A DNA stretch of 64,000 bases, taken from contig JAKSMB010000006.1 in NCBI GenBank assembly GCA_024400875.1, positions 30,194 through 94,193 on the forward strand. The letters run 5' to 3'. The notes under the pieces were generated by a model. That model was not told the DNA's origin, ran no database searches, and saw nothing but the letters and a program-made list of their open reading frames with translations. The stretch is from Bacteroidales bacterium (GTDB taxonomy: Bacteria; Bacteroidota; Bacteroidia; Bacteroidales; WCHB1-69). Both the position numbers and the translations under genes were made by a program. The number at the start of each line of letters is the position of its first letter. Position 1 is the first letter of the stretch. Positions 53,580 to 61,649 of this stretch are shown here, piece after piece.

Positions 53580-54701
53580 ATGGATATGAAAGCGATTCAA
53601 ATGGTAGATTTGCAGGGACAATACCAGCGCATCAAGTCGGAAATCGATTTGGCGTTGCAGCAGGTCCTTGACGAGGCTCGTTTTATCAACGGACCTCAAG
53701 TGGCCTCGTTCCAACAGGAACTCGCCCTTTATACGGGGGCTCAACACGTGGTAACGTGTGGCAATGGAACTGATGCTCTGCAAATTGCGTTGATGGCATT
53801 AGACCTGAAACCAGGCGACGAGGTGATTACGACACCCTTTACCTTCGTGGCTACTGTGGAGGTGATTACCCTGCTTGGTTTAAAGCCTGTTTTTGTGGAT
53901 GTTTGCTGGGATACTTTCAATATGGATGTACGCCAACTCGACACCGTCCTCACCGAACGTACGAAGGCCATCATTCCCGTCCACCTCTTCGGACAGTGTG
54001 CCGATATGGAAGAAATTCTCGCTTTTGCCCGCAAATACGATTTGTTTGTGGTGGAAGATGCTTGCCAAGCTATCGGATCCACCGTTCGCTTTTCAGATGG
54101 TTCCATTAAACAGGCAGGTACGATGGGACACCTCGGTTGCACTTCCTTTTTCCCATCTAAGAACCTGGGATGCTATGGCGATGGCGGTGCAATCTTTGTA
54201 CAAGATGAGGAACTTGCTGCCCGTGCGCGACAAATTGCAACTCACGGCTCTTCTCAGAAATATCATCATCAACGCATTGGTGTGAATTCTCGCTTAGATA
54301 CTATTCAGGCAGCTATACTGTCTGTGAAATTGAAATATCTGAACGATTATACCGACGCACGACGGAAGGCGGCCTCTTTTTATGACATTGCTTTGCAAAA
54401 TCATCCTTCTGTAGAACGACCAGCTACCGCCGACTTTTCTTCCCACGTGTATCATCAATACACATTGAAATGTATGAACGGATGCCGTGAAAAACTTATG
54501 GAAAGTCTGAAATCGGCGGGCATCGCATCGGCTATTTATTATCCGATACCGTTACACTTGCAAGAAGCATACGCTTATCTGGGCTATCATAAAGGCGATT
54601 TCCCAGTGTCGGAAGCGCTGGCATCCTGTGTCTTGTCACTGCCTATGCATACGGAATTGGATGAAAATCAATTGAAATATATTGTTGCTCACTTAAAATA
54701 A
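53580..54701 (+). CDS. wbpE: DegT/DnrJ/EryC1/StrS aminotransferase (WbpE/PorR-like)
   Basis: A 373-residue PLP sugar aminotransferase: IQMVDLQGQYQRIKSEID at the start, NGPQVASFQQEL, CGNGTDALQIALMAL, VEDACQAIGS, the PLP lysine in SFFPSKNLGCYGDGGA (Lys194 from ATG 53580), and RIGVNSRLDTIQAAIL. Together with the WbpD-like gene two positions on, it fits the Wbp route to 2,3-diamino glucuronic acid sugars. PorR in P. gingivalis, needed for anionic LPS, is of this family. ATG 53580 is in the leader 12 bases after the -7 element; 53586 is a close alternative. Confidence 0.82.
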   Translation: MDMKAIQMVDLQGQYQRIKSEIDLALQQVLDEARFINGPQVASFQQELALYTGAQHVVTCGNGTDALQIALMALDLKPGDEVITTPFTFVATVEVITLLGLKPVFVDVCWDTFNMDVRQLDTVLTERTKAIIPVHLFGQCADMEEILAFARKYDLFVVEDACQAIGSTVRFSDGSIKQAGTMGHLGCTSFFPSKNLGCYGDGGAIFVQDEELAARARQIATHGSSQKYHHQRIGVNSRLDTIQAAILSVKLKYLNDYTDARRKAASFYDIALQNHPSVERPATADFSSHVYHQYTLKCMNGCREKLMESLKSAGIASAIYYPIPLHLQEAYAYLGYHKGDFPVSEALASCVLSLPMHTELDENQLKYIVAHLK

Positions 54702-54708
54702 CATCATT

Positions 54709-55434
54709 ATGAAGAAAATGATCTCTCTGTTGTTTTGCATTCTGCTGAGCTTTGCAGCAATGGCGCAGCAAATGGGTGCCCCGAAGTATGATGATATTAA
54801 AAAGGTAGTATCAGACCCAAAGTCTGCTTTTTATTATCCCGAACTGCTGCAACGCTATCAACAAGGAGACTCGACATTTACCATTGACGAATGCCGCCAT
54901 CTTTATTTCGGATATGTTTTTCAACCCGAATGGAATCCCTATGGATTGAGAAATTCTGAAACGAAGTATTTAATGCAGCTGTCGATGCCCGACAATCTGG
55001 ATACTGCCTTGGCGGCTATTGCTAAAGCAGAAAATATACTTAAGAATGATCCTTTTAACATAGATGTCCTGATGATTGCTTTTTATCTGGCAAGTTCCGA
55101 TTTGGTGAACAATAGAGAGAAAGCGGAGTCTTTTAACAATAGAATTGGAATCGTTCTGAATGCGATCAGTTCTTGCGGCAGCGGACAATCGCCGGAGGAT
55201 GCTTTCTACGTGATTTCCATTTCCCACGAATATACAATTCTATCTCTCTTGGGATTCCAATTAAAATCCCAAAGCCTGTCTGGTGGTTGTGATGTGATGG
55301 AACTTCAGGAAAATGACTATGATATAGAGAAGTTGTATTTCAATGTGTCCAAAATCTTGGAAAAGGAGAGTGAATTGTTTGGTGGTGGTCCCAAAAAATC
55401 TAAGAAAGAAAAAAATCAAAAAAGCAATAAGTGA
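54709..55434 (+). CDS. DUF4919-family secreted protein
   Basis: A 241-residue protein with a signal peptide (MKKMISLLFCILLSFAAMAQ) and the DUF4919 layout: YYPELLQRYQQGDSTFTIDECRHLYFGYVF, an alpha-rich middle, then SISHEYTILSLLGF, and a lysine-rich tail. The family is common in Bacteroidetes and has no known function. Starts 7 bases after the aminotransferase stop. Confidence 0.8.
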   Translation: MKKMISLLFCILLSFAAMAQQMGAPKYDDIKKVVSDPKSAFYYPELLQRYQQGDSTFTIDECRHLYFGYVFQPEWNPYGLRNSETKYLMQLSMPDNLDTALAAIAKAENILKNDPFNIDVLMIAFYLASSDLVNNREKAESFNNRIGIVLNAISSCGSGQSPEDAFYVISISHEYTILSLLGFQLKSQSLSGGCDVMELQENDYDIEKLYFNVSKILEKESELFGGGPKKSKKEKNQKSNK

Positions 55435-55475
55435 TACTTTTTTTCGTTAGTACATCCTGCATATAATAATATGGT

Positions 55476-56054
55476 ATGAAAAACGATTACTATGCACATC
55501 CAACGGCAATAGTGGAGCCTGATTGTGAAATTGGCGCGAACACTAAAATTTGGCATTTTGTTCACGTGATGAATGATTGCCAGATCGGAGAGGATTGTGT
55601 GCTTGGACAGAATGTGATGATAGCCCCACACGTTGTTTTGGGAAATAGCGTTAAAATCCAAAACAATGTGTCGGTATATACGGGAGTGATTTGTGAAGAT
55701 GATGTTTTCTTAGGACCTTCGATGGTCTTCACAAACGTGATGAATCCTCGAAGTTTTATCAACCGTAAGGATGAGTTTAGAAAAACAATCGTGCGCAAGG
55801 GCGCGTCTATAGGTGCAAATGCTACAGTGATTTGTGGCATTGAAATTGGTAGATATGCAATGATTGGCGCGGGTGCCGTGGTTACGAAAGATGTGCCAGA
55901 TTATGCCTTGCTGGTAGGAAATCCAGCTCGACAAATCGGATGGATGAGTGACTGTGGTCATAAACTTGCATTTGATGCACAAGGAATAGCAGTCTGCCCA
56001 ACCTGTAGAAAAAAATACAAATTGAAAGATAATAAGGTTGAAGAGACATTGTAG
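55476..56054 (+). CDS. wbpD: WbpD-like sugar N-acetyltransferase
   Basis: A 192-residue left-handed beta-helix acetyltransferase. Hexapeptide repeats run from [35 protein letters not shown] to [39 protein letters not shown]-terminal zinc-ribbon-like [18 protein letters not shown] ends it. This matches WbpD/WlbB, which acetylates the 3-amino group of the 2-acetamido-3-amino glucuronic acid sugar. ATG 55476 is the only workable start (an upstream ATG at 55471 hits a stop). Confidence 0.85.
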   Translation: MKNDYYAHPTAIVEPDCEIGANTKIWHFVHVMNDCQIGEDCVLGQNVMIAPHVVLGNSVKIQNNVSVYTGVICEDDVFLGPSMVFTNVMNPRSFINRKDEFRKTIVRKGASIGANATVICGIEIGRYAMIGAGAVVTKDVPDYALLVGNPARQIGWMSDCGHKLAFDAQGIAVCPTCRKKYKLKDNKVEETL

Positions 56055-58655
56055 ATGAAGCGTTTTAGAATGTCAGTTATGCGGTTGGTATGCTTGATTG
56101 CGATCTTATTGATTGGCAAGTGGGCTTTTGCAACCCATCAACGCGCGGGTGAAATCAGCTACCGTTATATTTCGGGACTGACATACGAATTTACCATCAC
56201 GACATACACCTATACGCCAAGCCCGGCTGATCGTCCGGAAATTGAGGTCGTTTGGGGAGATGGCCAAACGTCTGTGATCCAACGCAACAGCAAGGTGAAC
56301 TTGGAGAATAATATCAGTCGCAACATCTATATTGCACAGCATACATTCTCGGCTTCAGGCATCTTTCACGTCTCCTTTGAGGATCCAAACCGTAACGCGG
56401 GCATCGTGAATATCCCAAGCTCGGTTGAGGTTCCGTTTTTTATCGAAACTACAATCGTCATTAATCCTTTTATCGGTGGCAACTCATCACCACAGCTGAT
56501 GAATCCTCCGATTGACAATGGCTGTACGAATGTGATTTATTATCATAACCCCGGCGCATTTGACGCTGATGGCGATAGCCTCTCCTATGAACTGGTGGCT
56601 TGCCGAGGCTATGATGGAGAGGAAATCCCTGGATATTCTATCCCATTTGCATCTCATTCTATTAGTATTGACCCGATTACGGGTGACTTTGTATGGGACA
56701 CCCCTACGATGGCTGGCGAGTACAACATTGCTATTCTTATCAAGGAATGGCGAAATGGTATAATGATTAGCAGCCTGGTTCGGGATATGCAGATCACAAT
56801 AGCGCCTTGCAATAATCAACCTCCAGATATTATTGCGGACGATACCTGTGTTACGGCGGGTACACGTCTGGATCTTATTGTTGAGGTGCAGGATTATACT
56901 TCTACTAAAGCAACTTTGAGCGCCACTGGAGAGCCATTGTATGTAAGCGATTCTCCAGCCCAGTTTATGACTATAAACGATAGTGTGCCTTTCTCAACAC
57001 ATTTTGTATGGAATACTCAGTGTGCTCACGTCAAACCAGAACCATATACGGTTCTTTTTAAAGCTCAAGATAATGGTCCACAGGTGGAACTCGTGTCTTT
57101 CAAAACGGTACATATACGTGTGGTAGCACCCAAACCGGAAAACTTACAGGCTGTCGCCCAAGGTAATAAGGTTATGCTTTCTTGGCAACCGGATGCTTGT
57201 ACCAATGCCATTGGCTATGGTATCTATCGACGTGATGGTAGCAATCCTTTTTCTCCAGATTATTGCGAAACGGGAATGCCCAACGACGAAGGATATTATT
57301 GGATCGGCAATACCACCGCTTGGGATGATACTTCATTTGTTGACGTGGGTGCGGAGGTGCCACTTTACCACGCTAACGACTATTGCTATCGCGTGGTTGC
57401 TCTCTTCGCCAATGGAGCGGAAAGTTATGTCTCCGACGAAGCCTGCACCCGGTTGGTGAATGATGCACCCCTGATTGTTAATACGGATGTGATTACGACC
57501 GACTCGCTTAACGGAACGGTGAAGGTTCGTTGGATCGCTCCACCGGAACTGGATTCTATCACAGCTCAACCTCCTTTTTTCTACGATTTGTATAGAATCG
57601 TAGAAAATCAGGAACCTAATCTTTTGAATGCTACACCTATTCCGGTGGATCCTCAGGATACGGTTGAGTATCTTGATCACGATTTGAATACATCGTCGAA
57701 AGCTTATACCTATCAGATCTATCTTTCAAACGCAGACTCGCTGATTGAGAAGTCTGACAACGCTACATCTATTTATTTATCAGCTACACCAGCAGATCGA
57801 CAAGTACAGCTTTCTTGGTACGTTCGACAACCTTGGCAAAATGTGCAATATGATGTATATAGATTTAACGAGATAACTTCAGATTGGGATTCTATAGCAG
57901 AAACAACGAACAGTTTTTATACAGATTATGGATTGGTGAACGGACAGTCGTATTGCTATTTTGTGAAAGCACGTGGCTATTATTGGGCCCCGGATACGAT
58001 CGGCCCTCTCTATAATCGATCTCAACGGGTGTGTGCGGTTCCTATAGATAACACGCCTCCGGAGATTCCGACGCTTGATTTTACGACAGACTGCTCTTCT
58101 GTTGTGTTACAGTGGTCGTTTTCTTCCGACTCAGCAGCACAAGATGCCCGATACTATTACATCTATTATAAACCTACTTTGACAGGTGCGTTCACTTGTG
58201 TGGATTCCTTTATGTCGACGAACATCTGTTTCCCTGATCCGTGTGAGTACACGGTTCCTAATATGGATGTGATAGTGGGATGCTTTGCCTTACAAGTCGC
58301 AGATTCAAATAGAAATATGTCGCCAATTTCCGATTCGGTATGTGTAGATGTTTACGATTGCCTGGATTACGGATTTCCGAATGTCTTCACGCCAAACGGT
58401 GATGGTATCAATGATTTCTTCGAACCATTTAAGCCGTATAGCGGAATTGCAAAGGTGAATATGCAAATATACAATCGCTGGGGTAGACGTGTTTTCAGCA
58501 CCGACAATCCGGATGTTCATTGGAATGGCTGGGATGAAACTGGTCAGTGGGCTTGCGCTGATGGCGTCTATTTTTATAGCTGTGATGTGTATGTTCAAAC
58601 GTTGATGGGCGAGGTCGTTATCCCTATTCACGGATCGGTTACGTTGATACACTGA
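56055..58655 (+). CDS. T9SS type B cargo protein with C-terminal sorting domain
   Basis: An 866-residue exported protein. The signal peptide (VCLIAILLIGKWAFA) is followed by THQRAGEISYRYISG, a common opening of this group. The middle has beta-sandwich regions, with fibronectin type III-like domains from about residue 355. The last ~95 residues are a type B C-terminal domain (gliding-motility-associated type): FPNVFTPNGDGINDFFEP, QIYNRWGRRVFST and CADGVYFYSCDVYV. It is therefore a probable T9SS substrate. Starts directly after the wbpD-like stop (TAG-ATG), so it is in the same unit as the sugar genes. Confidence 0.9.
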   Translation: MKRFRMSVMRLVCLIAILLIGKWAFATHQRAGEISYRYISGLTYEFTITTYTYTPSPADRPEIEVVWGDGQTSVIQRNSKVNLENNISRNIYIAQHTFSASGIFHVSFEDPNRNAGIVNIPSSVEVPFFIETTIVINPFIGGNSSPQLMNPPIDNGCTNVIYYHNPGAFDADGDSLSYELVACRGYDGEEIPGYSIPFASHSISIDPITGDFVWDTPTMAGEYNIAILIKEWRNGIMISSLVRDMQITIAPCNNQPPDIIADDTCVTAGTRLDLIVEVQDYTSTKATLSATGEPLYVSDSPAQFMTINDSVPFSTHFVWNTQCAHVKPEPYTVLFKAQDNGPQVELVSFKTVHIRVVAPKPENLQAVAQGNKVMLSWQPDACTNAIGYGIYRRDGSNPFSPDYCETGMPNDEGYYWIGNTTAWDDTSFVDVGAEVPLYHANDYCYRVVALFANGAESYVSDEACTRLVNDAPLIVNTDVITTDSLNGTVKVRWIAPPELDSITAQPPFFYDLYRIVENQEPNLLNATPIPVDPQDTVEYLDHDLNTSSKAYTYQIYLSNADSLIEKSDNATSIYLSATPADRQVQLSWYVRQPWQNVQYDVYRFNEITSDWDSIAETTNSFYTDYGLVNGQSYCYFVKARGYYWAPDTIGPLYNRSQRVCAVPIDNTPPEIPTLDFTTDCSSVVLQWSFSSDSAAQDARYYYIYYKPTLTGAFTCVDSFMSTNICFPDPCEYTVPNMDVIVGCFALQVADSNRNMSPISDSVCVDVYDCLDYGFPNVFTPNGDGINDFFEPFKPYSGIAKVNMQIYNRWGRRVFSTDNPDVHWNGWDETGQWACADGVYFYSCDVYVQTLMGEVVIPIHGSVTLIH

Positions 58656-58722
58656 TTTTCATCCGGCACATATAATAAAACGCGTCAGCTTGCGTTAGTT
58701 GTCTACATTAATTCCATCTGTT

Positions 58723-59466
58723 ATGAAAAACAATAAAGTTGTAACGGTTGCCATCATCATTGGCGTTTGTCTTTTCTTCTCTGCTGTTGCTTTGGGCATT
58801 GCATTCTATAAATCCAAAAAGCCGGCACAAACAGTGTCTGTCATTGGCTTGGCTGAAAAGGATTTCACCTCAGATCTCATCGTCTGGAATTTGCATTATT
58901 CTGTGCTGGATATGAATATGAAACAGGCGTATTCTATGTTGAAAGAACAAAATCAGATTGTTCGTAAGTTTATGAAAGAACAGGGCGTTACAGATAACGA
59001 AATCGATTTTAAGAATATTACAACTTTACCACGTAATGAGTGGGAATGGGACAATTCTATCAATCGCTCCCGCGACGTGTTTAAGGGCTATGAAGCTACT
59101 CAAAGAATACGTATTCAGTCAAAAGATGTGGAAAAGATTGAGAAGGTGATTCGCGCTATCTCAGAATTGTACGATCAGAATATCAATCTGAATAGTGATC
59201 AACCAGAGTACTATTATACGAAACTGTCTGATCTGAAACTGGAGATGCTGGCAGAAGCCTCAAAAAATGCTCACGACCGTGCAGAAACAGTAGCCAATAA
59301 TTCAGGTGGTAAATTGGGCGGTTTGAAAACAGCCACTACGGGCGTGTTCCAGATAACTGCTCCTAACTCGGCAGAGGATTCATACGAATGGGGTGGCGCT
59401 TTCAATACTTCTTCTAAGGAAAAACACGTGAGCATTAATATGCGACACACCTATTATGTGAAATGA
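58723..59466 (+). CDS. SIMPL (DUF541) domain protein
   Basis: A 247-residue inner-membrane-anchored exported protein: one N-terminal hydrophobic segment (about residues 6-30), then QTVSVIGLAEKDFTSDLIVWNL and the long alpha-helical SIMPL body ending INMRHTYYVK. ATG 58723 was chosen over TTG 58699, which is in an intergenic part. The 67-base gap before it holds only a weak hairpin near 58680. Family widespread, function unclear. Convergent with the PPTase gene. Confidence 0.82.
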   Translation: MKNNKVVTVAIIIGVCLFFSAVALGIAFYKSKKPAQTVSVIGLAEKDFTSDLIVWNLHYSVLDMNMKQAYSMLKEQNQIVRKFMKEQGVTDNEIDFKNITTLPRNEWEWDNSINRSRDVFKGYEATQRIRIQSKDVEKIEKVIRAISELYDQNINLNSDQPEYYYTKLSDLKLEMLAEASKNAHDRAETVANNSGGKLGGLKTATTGVFQITAPNSAEDSYEWGGAFNTSSKEKHVSINMRHTYYVK

Positions 59467-59467
59467 G

Positions 59468-60091
59468 CTATTCGGAATAGGCTACGACAAGACACAAATT
59501 GTCAATGTTGTTGTGCCAGATCCGATATTGTTTAATATTGTCGTTATTCTTTATCAGGCCTGTTCGCTCGCGGATGGGCCTGATTGTTATCTCCTGCTTG
59601 TAACGAGAGATGTTCTGCAACTTGTATAAAGCCTCCTTGGCACCCCAATAATAGTGCAAGTCTTCGTTGTTGCTAACATCACAGGTCAACAACTCTTCTT
59701 CATTTAAAAAGTGAGAGCAGCCCTTTTGCAACCTGCTTCCAATCTGCTCAATGTCGATGCCAATCGGCCCGCTTGTCGATAACGCAACTGCAGCGTATTG
59801 TCCCGTATGTGAAAACGATATGTGGATAGGAGAGAGCAGTGGCTGCCCTGCTGTGCTGTATTCAAGGCTCGACAAATGAATGGGCAACCCTTTTTTGTTT
59901 AACAAATCCTGCAAGGCCATCCTGCACCCCAAACGCTCTAATCGACGCTTGGCTAATGTAAGCGTTTTTAATTGTGCATGATCTGCGGAGGATAAGGTGA
60001 GGTTTGAAAGAAAAAAATCTTCGCTTTCTGCGAAGTGCCACACCTCTACCGAAAGCGAAGAATTGATATGTTTGTGAAAAAATACAGGCAT
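59468..60091 (-). CDS. 4'-phosphopantetheinyl transferase (Sfp-type)
   Basis: Activates carrier proteins by adding phosphopantetheine from CoA. The 207-residue protein shows FSHTGQYAAVALS, the metal site GIDIEQIG and YYWGAKEALYK, as in the Sfp superfamily. Last gene of the rpsU operon, 15 bases after hpf. No carrier-protein gene is in the window. Confidence 0.85.
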   Translation of the reverse strand: MPVFFHKHINSSLSVEVWHFAESEDFFLSNLTLSSADHAQLKTLTLAKRRLERLGCRMALQDLLNKKGLPIHLSSLEYSTAGQPLLSPIHISFSHTGQYAAVALSTSGPIGIDIEQIGSRLQKGCSHFLNEEELLTCDVSNNEDLHYYWGAKEALYKLQNISRYKQEITIRPIRERTGLIKNNDNIKQYRIWHNNIDNLCLVVAYSE

Positions 60092-60106
60092 AACCTGGTG
60101 TAAGAA

Positions 60107-60409
60107 TTAACGTTTGTCGTGCTCTTTTTCTTTAATCTTGAGCAACTGTTTCTTTAATGCGTCAACGGTAAGGTCGGTGGCTTCCTCGAAACTCTTGGCT
60201 GTCTTGCTTGCAATGGCATCATTGCCCTTGATTTGCATTCTGATTTCTACAGTCTTGTTCTCTGGCGTATCTGTGTTCTCGAGTTTTAAAGTTACTTCTG
60301 AACCGATGATGCCATCATGTACCTTGTTCAGCTTTTCAACTTTCTCGTTGATGAATTCTTCTAACTTTTGATCCGCTTTGAAATGTACGGATGAGATGTT
60401 GATTGTCAT
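60107..60409 (-). CDS. hpf: ribosome hibernation-promoting factor
   Basis: A 100-residue protein of the HPF/RaiA/YfiA family (short form), which binds the 30S A and P sites in resting cells: NISSVHFKADQKLEEFINEKVEKLNK, EVTLKLEN and the C-terminal KTAKSFEEATDLTVDALKKQLLKIKEKEH. It has a perfect AGGAGG five bases before the ATG, rare here, and lies directly after the xer stop. Confidence 0.92.
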   Translation of the reverse strand: MTINISSVHFKADQKLEEFINEKVEKLNKVHDGIIGSEVTLKLENTDTPENKTVEIRMQIKGNDAIASKTAKSFEEATDLTVDALKKQLLKIKEKEHDKR

Positions 60410-60414
60410 AAAAA

Positions 60415-60420
60415 CCTCCT
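60415..60420 (-). promoter_or_regulatory. Shine-Dalgarno sequence of hpf
   Basis: AAAAAAGGAGG-TTTTT-ATG on the minus strand; nine bases (AAAGGAGGT) match the complement of the 16S 3' end in this window. Confidence 0.85.
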
Positions 60421-60423
60421 TTT

Positions 60424-61314
60424 TTATGCCCTTGGATGGGCTTGTTTATAAATGTTTTTAAGTTGTTCCATAGAATTGTGTGTGTATACCTGCGTGGCTG
60501 CCAGACTGCTATGGCCCAAAATCTCCTTGATGGCATTCAAATCTGCACCGTTGTTTAGCATGTGCGTCGCAAAGGTGTGCCGGATGACGTGGGGACTTCT
60601 CTTGCCAATCGTGGTTACCATGTCCAAGTATTTGTGAACAATTCTATAAACGGCTTTTGGATAAAGTTGTTGTCCATTAGCGGCTACAAATATAAAATAA
60701 TTTTCATTGTTCTCGGAAAGCTTTTCACCATAATATTCTATATAATTTGTTAATAACGTTGATAGATTATGGCCGATGGGAATGATTCGTTCCTTGTTTC
60801 GCTTCCCTAATACTTTGATGCTGTTATCGAAAAAGTTGATATCTACCTTCTTGATGTTCAATAATTCCGAAAGCCGTATGCCCGTGGCGTAGAATAACTC
60901 TAAAATGAGCCGATCACGCCTTCCTTCAAACGTGTCGTCAAATAACTCGTCTGTGAAAAGCATCTCCATATCGCCTTGCTCTACATACTCTGGAAGTTTT
61001 TTCTGGAATTTGGGCGCGTGTACTTGCAACATCGGATTCCGCTCTACTGCCCCAATTTTGGTCTGATAACGATAGTATGCTTTCAATGCACTGATCTTCC
61101 GCGTTACTGTACGTGCACTGCAATGCTCATCCTCTAGCAAGGTGATAATCCACGTACGAATGTCAGAGGCTTGAATGTCGCTGAGATTCTCTATACTTAG
61201 CTCGTGTATAAACTGCGCAAATTGTTCTAAATCACCCGAATATGCTGTTACAGTATGGGGCGATACTCGCTTTTCTACCTGAAGATAGTCTATGAATGGT
61301 TGTAGTTCAATCAT
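60424..61314 (-). CDS. xerC: tyrosine recombinase XerC/XerD
   Basis: Resolves chromosome dimers at dif. The 296-residue protein has the N-terminal SAM-like domain (MIELQPFIDYLQVEKRVSPHTVTAYSGDL) and the catalytic residues Arg147 (GIRLSELL), Lys171, His242 and Arg245 (PHVIRHTFATHML), His268 and Tyr277 (VYTH). XerC and XerD cannot be told apart by eye. It lies between rpsU and hpf, as seen in other Bacteroidales. Confidence 0.88.
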   Translation of the reverse strand: MIELQPFIDYLQVEKRVSPHTVTAYSGDLEQFAQFIHELSIENLSDIQASDIRTWIITLLEDEHCSARTVTRKISALKAYYRYQTKIGAVERNPMLQVHAPKFQKKLPEYVEQGDMEMLFTDELFDDTFEGRRDRLILELFYATGIRLSELLNIKKVDINFFDNSIKVLGKRNKERIIPIGHNLSTLLTNYIEYYGEKLSENNENYFIFVAANGQQLYPKAVYRIVHKYLDMVTTIGKRSPHVIRHTFATHMLNNGADLNAIKEILGHSSLAATQVYTHNSMEQLKNIYKQAHPRA

Positions 61315-61346
61315 GCTTTTGTCTCTATGGCCTCTTCATTATTTGT

Positions 61347-61374
61347 AAAAAAAAAACAGGTTTTACCCTGTTTT
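61347..61374 (-). terminator. terminator or attenuator between rpsU and xer
   Basis: On the minus strand AAAACAGG (61374-61367) pairs with CCTGTTTT (61360-61353), followed by a further T-run. It could set rpsU expression well above that of xer and hpf. Confidence 0.75.
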
Positions 61375-61397
61375 TAGTCTTGATTGTCAATGCTAAA

Positions 61398-61592
61398 CTA
61401 TTCGTTTTCAGCATCACGAAGATGTTGTACGTAGATAGCTTTGCGCATTTGCTCCCGTCTGATAACGCTCTTCTTGGTGAATTCTTGTCTTTGACGAATT
61501 TCTTTCTTGATACCAATCTTGTCAAATTTCTTTTTCAATTTTTTGAGCGCTCTGTCGATGGACTCGCCGTCTTTAATGGGAACAATAATCAT
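61398..61592 (-). CDS. rpsU: 30S ribosomal protein S21
   Basis: A 64-residue S21 that binds near the 16S 3' end: MIIVPIKDGESIDRALKKLKKKF, IRRREQ-like basic middle (RQRQEFTKKSVIRREQMR), and YVQHLRDAENE. In Bacteroidetes, S21 helps hide the anti-Shine-Dalgarno on the ribosome. The leader carries an unusual, extended Shine-Dalgarno. First gene of rpsU-xer-hpf-PPTase. Confidence 0.96.
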   Translation of the reverse strand: MIIVPIKDGESIDRALKKLKKKFDKIGIKKEIRQRQEFTKKSVIRREQMRKAIYVQHLRDAENE

Positions 61593-61596
61593 AAAT

Positions 61597-61609
61597 AATA
61601 CCTCTTTCT
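61597..61609 (-). promoter_or_regulatory. extended Shine-Dalgarno of rpsU
   Basis: AGAAAGAGGTATT on the minus strand, 8 bases (from GAGG) before the ATG. Thirteen bases pair with the 16S 3' end AATACCTCCTTTCT (63968-63981) with one bulged C in the rRNA; GAGGTATT is an unbroken 8-base match. Confidence 0.9.
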
Positions 61610-61641
61610 TTTAGGGTTAATACTAAATTTAATTTGGGCGG

Positions 61642-61649
61642 CAAAAATA
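61642..61649 (-). promoter_or_regulatory. -7 promoter element TATTTTTG for rpsU
   Basis: Fits TAnnTTTG and is followed by CCGCCC; 49 bases upstream of the rpsU ATG. Confidence 0.7.

Noticed and set aside
58656-58722. Terminator between the type B cargo gene and the SIMPL gene
   Set aside because: Only a 5-bp stem (AACGC/GCGTT) with no T-run.
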